Assembly (NCBI GenBank): GCA_001797275.1
Contig: MGOY01000014.1
Coordinates: 1 to 64,000 of the forward strand
Source of the DNA: Clostridiales bacterium GWF2_38_85
Lineage (GTDB): Bacteria > Bacillota > Clostridia > Oscillospirales > CAG-382
DNA length: 64,000 bases
Direction: 5' to 3'
Made by a program: the position numbers and the translations under genes. Positions 58,453-64,000 of this stretch are shown here, one piece after another; within the stretch, counting starts at the first letter, position 1, and the number at the start of each line of letters is the position of its first letter. The notes beneath the pieces were generated by a model. That model was not told the DNA's origin. It saw only the letters and a program-made list of their open reading frames with translations, and did not search any database.

Positions 58453-59202
58453 ATGACAGATTTTTATTATGATCTTCATCTTCATTCATGCCTATCGCCT
58501 TGCGCTGACAATGACATGACGCCAAAAAATATCGCAGGTATGGCATATCTGAAGGGACTGCAGATTGTTGCTCTTACGGATCACAACACTTGTTCCAATT
58601 GTCCTGCCTTTTTCAAAGCCTGTAAAAAATACGGTATTGTTCCGGTTGCAGGGATGGAACTGACGACGGCTGAGGAAATCCATTTGATTTGCCTGTTCCC
58701 TACACTCAAAGCAGCTATGAAATTTGACAGCGTAGTCAGAAACCATAGAACACCAATAAAAAACCGTCCTGATATTTTCGGCGAGCAAATTATAATGGAT
58801 GAAAATGATGAGATAACAGGCTATGATGTAAATCTGCTTTCGTTTGCAACCGACCTGACACTTGAGGATGCTTATAAAGCAGTTGATTCATTTGGTGGTG
58901 CAAGTTATCCTGCTCATATTGACAGGGAAGCTAACGGAATAATTGCTATCCTTGGATCGTTCCCAGAAGAACCTGCATTTTCTTGTGTCGAAATACATGA
59001 TATGACTTTGGTTGATGCTCTGAAAAAAACCAATCCGATAATAAAAAATAAGTTGGTAATAAACAGCTCCGATGCGCATTATCTGACTGATATAAATGAA
59101 GCTGTCAACAGCGTTGCGTTAAATTGCGACATAAGCAAAGCAAACCATATAAGAGAAAAATTAGTAAAAAATTTAATTATTAAAAACAATAAAGTACATT
59201 AA
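58453..59202 (+). CDS. PHP-domain phosphoesterase
   Basis: A 249-residue metal-dependent hydrolase. Motif 1 YDLHLHSCLSPCADNDMTP (HxH). ALTDHNTCSNCPAFFKAC (DH), GMELTTAEEIHLICLF (E, H), SYPAHIDREANG and INSSDAHYLTDI (D-x-H) complete the PHP metal ligands. Substrate unknown. Nucleotide 3',5'-phosphates are typical for the small PHP group. It is the last gene of the accessory operon. A 250-base gap with a new promoter follows. Confidence 0.85.
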   Translation: MTDFYYDLHLHSCLSPCADNDMTPKNIAGMAYLKGLQIVALTDHNTCSNCPAFFKACKKYGIVPVAGMELTTAEEIHLICLFPTLKAAMKFDSVVRNHRTPIKNRPDIFGEQIIMDENDEITGYDVNLLSFATDLTLEDAYKAVDSFGGASYPAHIDREANGIIAILGSFPEEPAFSCVEIHDMTLVDALKKTNPIIKNKLVINSSDAHYLTDINEAVNSVALNCDISKANHIREKLVKNLIIKNNKVH

Positions 59203-59268
59203 AAAGTTGTTAACAAAACATTTACTATTTAATCGATAAAAAACTACTGATAAAATCAACAAAGGTAC

Positions 59269-59297
59269 TTGAAAATATACGAAATAAGTATTATAAT
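59269..59297 (+). promoter_or_regulatory. Promoter of the hydCBA-type operon
   Basis: TTGAAA (59269-59274), 17 bases and TATAAT (59292-59297). The leader contains TGTTGTG/CACAACA (59309-59315/59324-59330). Upstream, TTGTTAACAA (59207-59216) is a 10-bp palindrome that resembles, but does not equal, a Rex site. Confidence 0.7.
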
Positions 59298-59452
59298 GCT
59301 GAAGATGGTGTTGTGATGCCGAACACAACATCAGATGAAACGGTTTTACCGGATTAATGAATTACAACAATCAAATAAATTATTTTTTTGTCTAAATTTA
59401 TTCGATCAAACAATAAATTAAATTTGCGGCAGTATAGGGGGATAATAGTTTA

Positions 59453-59950
59453 ATGAAGAAAAAATTGACTACAGTTATGTTTTGCGGTACAAAAGAGCAG
59501 GAAATGAAGCTCATAAAGGTCATCGAAAAGTACAGCGAGACAAAAGGCGCAACAATGCCGATACTCCAGGAAGCGCAGGAAATCTACGGCTACCTTCCGA
59601 TTGAGGTACAAAAAATCGTATCCGACAACACAGGAATACCTCTCGAGGAAATTTATGGGATAGTTTCATTCTATTCACAATTTACACTTAATCCAAAGGG
59701 CAAGTATGCAATAAGTGTTTGCCTCGGTACTGCTTGCTATGTTAAAGGCAGCGGCGAAATTCTCAGCAAGGTATCTGAAATTCTCGGTATCCAACAGGGA
59801 AACTCAAGCGCAGACGGTAAATATTCGCTTGATGCAACACGCTGTATCGGCGCATGTGGTCTTGCACCTGTTATGACAGTAAATGATGATGTATACGGCA
59901 GGCTTACAAAAGAGGATGTTGGCAGTATACTTGCAAAATATACAAACTGA
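59453..59950 (+). CDS. hydC: NuoE-like [2Fe-2S] subunit of bifurcating hydrogenase
   Basis: A 165-residue thioredoxin-like ferredoxin subunit. The cluster cysteines appear as SVCLGTACYVKG and RCIGACGLAP (CX4C and CX3C). The N-terminal helical domain (ATMPILQEAQEIYGYLP, GIPLEEIYGIVSFYSQF) is standard. It passes electrons to the flavin subunit. GGGGGAT precedes the ATG. First gene of the structural operon. Confidence 0.88.
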   Translation: MKKKLTTVMFCGTKEQEMKLIKVIEKYSETKGATMPILQEAQEIYGYLPIEVQKIVSDNTGIPLEEIYGIVSFYSQFTLNPKGKYAISVCLGTACYVKGSGEILSKVSEILGIQQGNSSADGKYSLDATRCIGACGLAPVMTVNDDVYGRLTKEDVGSILAKYTN

Positions 59951-59955
59951 AATAT

Positions 59956-60516
59956 ATGAAGGAGCTGTCGCTTAATATACTGGATATAACTCAGAATTCG
60001 ATTAAAGCAGGAGCTAAGAATATATCAATTTTCCTTGATGAAGATACAAATTATAAGCTTACACTGAGGATTATTGATGATGGCTGCGGTATGACTGCCG
60101 AAGTCGTTGAGAGGGTAAAAAATCCTTTCTTTACTTCACGCACAACCCGTAAGGTCGGACTTGGTATACCTTTTCTGACACTTGCTGCAGAACAGACAGG
60201 TGGTGGGGTTTCAATTGAATCCTTTTCAGAGTCGGAATACCCCGAAAATCACGGTACAACAATTACAGCGACATTTGATTTACAACATATCGATTTTACG
60301 CCTCTCGGAGATATGGTAACAACAATCAGTCTGCTGATTCATGGAAATCCCGGACTGGATTTCGAATTCAGACATACAAAACCGAGTGCGGTTGTTGAAT
60401 TGTCAACAAGACAGATGCTAGAGGTTCTTGGCGAAATACCTCTTGACTCACCGGAAGTGATTGAGTGGATAAGAGAAAGTCTTGCCGAACAGTATTTAAC
60501 TTTCTACGGTGATTGA
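59956..60516 (+). CDS. HATPase-domain protein in hydrogenase operon
   Basis: A 186-residue GHKL ATP-binding protein: LNILDITQNSIKAGAKNISI (N box), IIDDGCGMTAEV (G1), FTSRTTRKVGLGIPFL (G2) and NHGTTITATFD. It lacks a phosphoacceptor domain. The type is regularly found between the NuoE-like and ferredoxin genes of clostridial hydrogenase operons. Role unknown, probably signalling. No strong ribosome binding site is seen and it starts 5 bases after the hydC stop. Confidence 0.8.
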   Translation: MKELSLNILDITQNSIKAGAKNISIFLDEDTNYKLTLRIIDDGCGMTAEVVERVKNPFFTSRTTRKVGLGIPFLTLAAEQTGGGVSIESFSESEYPENHGTTITATFDLQHIDFTPLGDMVTTISLLIHGNPGLDFEFRHTKPSAVVELSTRQMLEVLGEIPLDSPEVIEWIRESLAEQYLTFYGD

Positions 60517-60554
60517 TACTTTTAGTATTTTATAATTATGAAAGGAATTTATTT

Positions 60555-60926
60555 ATGAAAACATTAGCTGAACTTGCGGCACTTAGAGATAAAATGAAAG
60601 ATAAAGTCGCACTTCGCGAAGGCACAGGCGAAAAGAGAATTGTTGTTGGTATGGCAACCTGTGGAATAGCTGCAGGAGCAAGACCGGTTCTTAATGCTTT
60701 TGTTGTAGCTATTAATGAAGCAGGGCTTACCGGTAATGTTACGGTTACTCAGACAGGATGCATCGGTATCTGTCAGTATGAGCCTGTTGTTGAGGTTTAC
60801 GAAAGCGGCAAAGAAAAAGTCACATATGTTAAAATGACTTCTGAAAAAGCACAGAAAGTAATTGAAGAGCATATCAAAGGCGGAAGACCGGTAAAAGAAT
60901 ACACAATTGGCGAAATTAAACACTAA
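60555..60926 (+). CDS. [2Fe-2S] thioredoxin-like ferredoxin
   Basis: A 123-residue protein. VVGMATCGIAAGARPVLNAF and QTGCIGICQYEPVVEVYE carry the four cluster cysteines. The ATG at 60555 with GAAAGGA is chosen over the frame start at 60513. It is an extra electron carrier in the operon, close to the N-terminal domain of the following NuoF-like protein. Confidence 0.85.
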   Translation: MKTLAELAALRDKMKDKVALREGTGEKRIVVGMATCGIAAGARPVLNAFVVAINEAGLTGNVTVTQTGCIGICQYEPVVEVYESGKEKVTYVKMTSEKAQKVIEEHIKGGRPVKEYTIGEIKH

Positions 60927-60947
60927 GATGGGAGAAAAAAGCACATT

Positions 60948-62744
60948 ATGATACGTTCACATGTTCTAATTTGCGGCGGTACAGGCTGTACTTCTTCCGG
61001 TAGCGTTGCTTTGAAGGAAGCTCTTGCAAGCGAACTGAAGGCAAAAGGACTTGACGAAGAAGTTAAAATAGTAATGACCGGATGTTTTGGTTTGTGTGCA
61101 CTCGGACCGATTATGATCGTTTATCCGGACGGCACATTCTACAGCAGAGTAACAATAAATGATATTCCTGAAATCGTTGATGAACATTTGTTGAAAGGCA
61201 GAATTGTTGATCGCCTTGTTTACAACGATACAACAGTTGAAGTTGAAGAAGGCGCACATATATCACTCAATGATACTACCTTCTACAAAAAGCAGAAGCG
61301 TGTTGCACTCCGCAACTGCGGTGTTATAAATCCCGAAGTTGTTGATGAATACATAGCTATGGATGGTTATCAGGCTCTTGGTAAGGTTCTTACCGAGATG
61401 TCACCCGCACAGGTTATCCAGCTGATGAAGGACAGCGGCCTTCGTGGCAGAGGCGGCGGTGGTTTCCCGACAGGTATGAAGTGGGACTTCGCAGCGAAGA
61501 GTGTTTCTGACAAAAAATATGTTGTATGTAACGCCGACGAAGGTGACCCCGGTGCATTTATGGACCGATCTGTCCTTGAAGGCGATCCACATGCGGTTAT
61601 CGAAGCTATGGCTATTGCAGGTTATGCAATCGGTGCCGATGAAGGTTATATATATGTCCGTGCGGAATATCCGATCGCTATAAAGCGTCTGACAATTGCT
61701 ATTGCTCAGGCAAGAGAATACGGATTGCTTGGTAAAGATATTTTTTCAACAAGCTTCAATTTTGATATCCAGCTAAGATTCGGTGCAGGTGCATTCGTCT
61801 GCGGCGAGGAAACAGCGCTTCTTACTTCAATTGAAGGCAACAGAGGTGAACCGAGACCCCGTCCTCCGTTCCCTGCGGTAAAAGGTCTTTTCGGTCAGCC
61901 TACAATTATAAATAACGTTGAAACCTTTGCAAACATTCCTCAGATTATACTCAAGGGTGCCGAATGGTTTGCATCAATGGGTACTGAAAAATCAAAGGGT
62001 ACAAAGGTATTTGCACTCGGTGGTAAAATCACACACACCGGACTTGTTGAAATTCCGATGGGAACTACACTCCGTGAAATCGTTGAAGAAATCGGCGGCG
62101 GTGTTCCTAACGGCAAGAAGTTCAAAGCAGCTCAGACAGGCGGACCTTCAGGCGGATGTATTCCCGCATCACATATCGACACACCTATCGATTATGATAA
62201 CCTTATTGCCATCGGCTCCATGATGGGCAGCGGCGGTCTTATCGTTATGGATGAAGATAACTGTATGGTTGACATCGCAAAATTCTTCCTTGAGTTCACT
62301 GTTGATGAATCCTGCGGAAAATGTACACCCTGCCGTATCGGCACAAGAAGAATGCTTGAGCTTCTTACTAAGATAACAAACGGAAACGGTACTCTCGAAG
62401 ATATCGACCATCTTGAAGAGCTTGCAAAGCATATCAAAGCAACCGCACTTTGCGGACTTGGTCAGACAGCTCCCAACCCTGTTCTTTCAACACTGAGATA
62501 TTTCAGAGATGAATATATTGCACATGTTGTTGAAAAGAGATGTCCCGCAGGAGTTTGCAAGAACCTTGTTTCTTACGAAATAGTTGCAGACAAGTGCAAA
62601 GGCTGTACAGCATGTAGGAGAGCTTGCCCGGTTGGTGCAATAAGCGGTGAAGTTAAACAGTCTCACATTATTGACAAAAATAAATGTATTAAGTGCGGAG
62701 TTTGCGTAACCAAGTGCAAATTTGACGCAATAATCAGAAAATAA
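60948..62744 (+). CDS. hydB: NuoF-like flavoprotein subunit of bifurcating hydrogenase
   Basis: A 598-residue subunit that carries FMN and NAD(H). Order: thioredoxin-like [2Fe-2S] domain (1-90; GGTGCTSSG, CFGLCALGP), Complex1_51K (about 125-420; GLRGRGGGGFPTGMKW, VVCNADEGDPGAFMDRS, VCGEETALLTSIEG), the SLBB domain, the [4Fe-4S] motif ESCGKCTPCRIGTRRM, and a C-terminal two-cluster ferredoxin (CKGCTACRRACP, CIKCGVCVTKC). The layout is that of HydB in HydABC. Electron flow from NADH and ferredoxin to H2, or the reverse, is inferred. Confidence 0.92.
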   Translation: MIRSHVLICGGTGCTSSGSVALKEALASELKAKGLDEEVKIVMTGCFGLCALGPIMIVYPDGTFYSRVTINDIPEIVDEHLLKGRIVDRLVYNDTTVEVEEGAHISLNDTTFYKKQKRVALRNCGVINPEVVDEYIAMDGYQALGKVLTEMSPAQVIQLMKDSGLRGRGGGGFPTGMKWDFAAKSVSDKKYVVCNADEGDPGAFMDRSVLEGDPHAVIEAMAIAGYAIGADEGYIYVRAEYPIAIKRLTIAIAQAREYGLLGKDIFSTSFNFDIQLRFGAGAFVCGEETALLTSIEGNRGEPRPRPPFPAVKGLFGQPTIINNVETFANIPQIILKGAEWFASMGTEKSKGTKVFALGGKITHTGLVEIPMGTTLREIVEEIGGGVPNGKKFKAAQTGGPSGGCIPASHIDTPIDYDNLIAIGSMMGSGGLIVMDEDNCMVDIAKFFLEFTVDESCGKCTPCRIGTRRMLELLTKITNGNGTLEDIDHLEELAKHIKATALCGLGQTAPNPVLSTLRYFRDEYIAHVVEKRCPAGVCKNLVSYEIVADKCKGCTACRRACPVGAISGEVKQSHIIDKNKCIKCGVCVTKCKFDAIIRK

Positions 62745-62753
62745 GGAGTAGAA

Positions 62754-62869
62754 AGTTTGAAAATAAATTTTCAAACTATGGGGTTCGTGCCTTTTCGCCC
62801 TCCGAATAGTTTACTATTCGGTGTATTAAGGCGAAAGTTTTACTTCATAAAACACAGCACAATTCCCAA
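62754..62869 (-). repeat. Structured repeat, copy 2 (between hydB and hydA)
   Basis: On the minus strand it begins TTGGGAATTGTGC, like copy 1 at 9815. The outer stem is GCACAA/TTCGTGC (62857-62862 with 62784-62790, one bulge). The inner stem is TTTCGCC (62793-62799) / GGCGAAA (62830-62836). An added hairpin CCGAATAGT/ACTATTCGG (62802-62821) fills the loop. The flank hairpin is AGTTTGAAAA/TTTTCAAACT (62754-62777). It sits within an operon. Confidence 0.7.
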
Positions 62870-62895
62870 TCACTATGAAAGGAATAGTTATAACT

Positions 62896-64000
62896 ATGAA
62901 TGTAAATGTAAAAATAAACGGTGTTAGCTACTCTGTACCGAGAAACGCAACAATTCTGGAAGCCTGCAAAGCTGCCTCTATCCATATACCTACATTATGC
63001 TATCTCAAAGGCTTGAGTGAAATCGGTGCCTGCCGCATGTGCCTTGTTGAAGTCAAGGGTGCGAGATCAATGGTTGCTTCCTGTGTTGCACCCGTTAACG
63101 AAGGTATGGAGATATTCACAAATACTCCTGCGATCAGAAGAGCAAGAAAGATGAACCTTGAGCTTATTCTTTCCGACCATGATAAGAACTGTCTTAACTG
63201 TGCAAGAAACCAGAGTTGCGAGCTTCAGAGATATTGCAGAGAATATGGTGTCGAAGACCAGAATTACTTCACAGGTAAGGTCAATGAATTCCGGAAGGAT
63301 AATTCTACATTGGCTATTGTCCGTGATAATAATAAATGTATACTTTGCCGCCGTTGCGTTGCAGCCTGTCAGGTTCAGCAGAAGGTTGGCGTAATCGGCG
63401 TTAACGATCGTGGCTTTGACACACATATTGGCTGCGCATTTGAAAAGAATCTTGGTGATTCACCCTGTATTCTTTGCGGTCAGTGCGTAGTTGTCTGCCC
63501 GACAGGTGCGCTTGTTGAAAAAGGACAAACCGACGATGTTCTTAATGCAGTTGCAGATAAAACAAAACATGCACTCGTCTGCACAGCTCCGTCAGTTAGA
63601 GCAACACTTGGCGAATGCTTCGGTATGGCTCCCGGCACTGATGTCGAAGGTAAGATGGTTGCGGCACTCAGAAGACTCGGCTTTGAAGGCGTATTCAATA
63701 TGAACCTAACAGCCGACCTTACAATTATGGAAGAAGCAACCGAGCTTATTGAGAGAATCCAGAATGGCGGAAAGCTTCCGTTGATTACATCCTGTTCACC
63801 CGGATGGATTAAGTATTGCGAACATTATTATCCCGAGTTTATCGAGAATCTTTCAAGCTGCAAATCTCCTCAACAGATGTTTGGCGCGCTTGCAAAGACA
63901 TATTATGCTCATAAAATGGGCTGGGATCCGGAAGATATCGTATTTGTATCGGTTATCCCTTGTACAGCAAAGAAATTCGAAGTTAAGCGTGAAGGTCAGT
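62896..64000 (+). CDS. hydA: [FeFe] hydrogenase catalytic subunit (5' part; runs off window)
   Basis: The first 368 residues. Order: [2Fe-2S] ferredoxin domain (VKINGVSYSVPRNATILEAC, CYLKGLSEIGACRMCLVEV), a His-Cys3-type cluster (DHDKNCLNCARNQSCELQ), two [4Fe-4S] motifs (CILCRRCVAACQ; CILCGQCVVVCP) and the start of the H-cluster domain with L1 ITSCSPGW and L2 VIPCTAKKFE. L1 has Ser in place of the second Cys of TSCCPGW. GAAAGGA precedes the ATG at 62896. It produces or uptakes H2 with the HydB and HydC subunits. The gene is cut by the window end. Confidence 0.95.
   Translation, partial: MNVNVKINGVSYSVPRNATILEACKAASIHIPTLCYLKGLSEIGACRMCLVEVKGARSMVASCVAPVNEGMEIFTNTPAIRRARKMNLELILSDHDKNCLNCARNQSCELQRYCREYGVEDQNYFTGKVNEFRKDNSTLAIVRDNNKCILCRRCVAACQVQQKVGVIGVNDRGFDTHIGCAFEKNLGDSPCILCGQCVVVCPTGALVEKGQTDDVLNAVADKTKHALVCTAPSVRATLGECFGMAPGTDVEGKMVAALRRLGFEGVFNMNLTADLTIMEEATELIERIQNGGKLPLITSCSPGWIKYCEHYYPEFIENLSSCKSPQQMFGALAKTYYAHKMGWDPEDIVFVSVIPCTAKKFEVKREGQ

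Noticed and set aside
59207-59216. TTGTTAACAA as a Rex operator
   Set aside because: Clostridial Rex sites have a four-base gap between the half-sites. Here the halves abut and the site is about 50 bases before the -35 box, so it is not listed as an operator.
59350-59385. Possible fourth copy of the 93-bp element (TTAATGAATTACAACAAT)
   Set aside because: Only one end is similar. The central hairpin and the second end are missing.
1-64000. CRISPR array, tRNA or rRNA genes
   Set aside because: No regularly spaced repeats and no cloverleaf or rRNA-like sequence were seen on either strand. A tRNA scan could still find one I missed.

Overview
The window looks like chromosome of an anaerobic, endospore-forming Gram-positive bacterium of the class Clostridia, probably an Oscillospirales/Ruminococcaceae-type gut organism. 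The basis is the rpsT-gpr-spoIIP neighbourhood, a multisubunit [FeFe] hydrogenase operon of the HydABC type, lipoprotein and NPxTG surface signals, strong AGGAGG-type ribosome binding sites and TTGACA-N17-TATAAT promoters. I see no rRNA, tRNA or CRISPR array.

Layout. 0.1-6.6 kb: a PLD-fold protein, an SGNH esterase and three secreted lipoproteins, two of them tandem paralogues. 6.7-15.8 kb (minus strand): a compact podovirus-like prophage remnant with terminase, portal, scaffold, coat, adaptor, a frameshifted nozzle-like gene and a holin, but no integrase, endolysin or replication genes. 16-28 kb: accessory genes, namely three tandem membrane paralogues, a DUF5050-type lipoprotein with a broken signal peptide, an AraC regulator, a sortase substrate, two large membrane proteins (one a GNAT-YfhO fusion), a cupin, an XRE-methyltransferase fusion and a sigma/anti-sigma chimaera. 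28-38.8 kb: Ktr/Trk potassium uptake, a large surface metallophosphoesterase, a feoA-feoB-feoX iron(II) operon with DtxR-like palindromes, a nitroreductase gene split by a miniature element, and a FlK-like thioesterase. 38.9-41.7 kb: rpsT, gpr, spoIIP. 42-46 kb: a surface protein with a toxin-like C-terminus, a candidate immunity partner and a serine-recombinase relic. 46-55.4 kb (minus strand): DacF-type carboxypeptidase, nadC, an HNH-endonuclease element in long inverted repeats, nadB, metA, M18 aminopeptidase, lytic transglycosylase, coaE, tsaC. 55.5-64 kb: hydrogenase region with DRTGG, RsbW-like, sensory-type hydrogenase and PHP genes, followed by the hydC-hydB-hydA structural operon, whose hydA runs off the window.

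A recurring theme is small palindromic or cruciform DNA between genes. I can define at least five families by internal comparison: a 92-93 bp element in three copies; a 103-116 bp covarying structured element in two copies; GC-rich inverted pairs; a 101 bp element inside the nitroreductase gene; and three-way-junction arms flanking the HNH gene. The most unusual single locus is the HNH gene with its arms between nadB and nadC.
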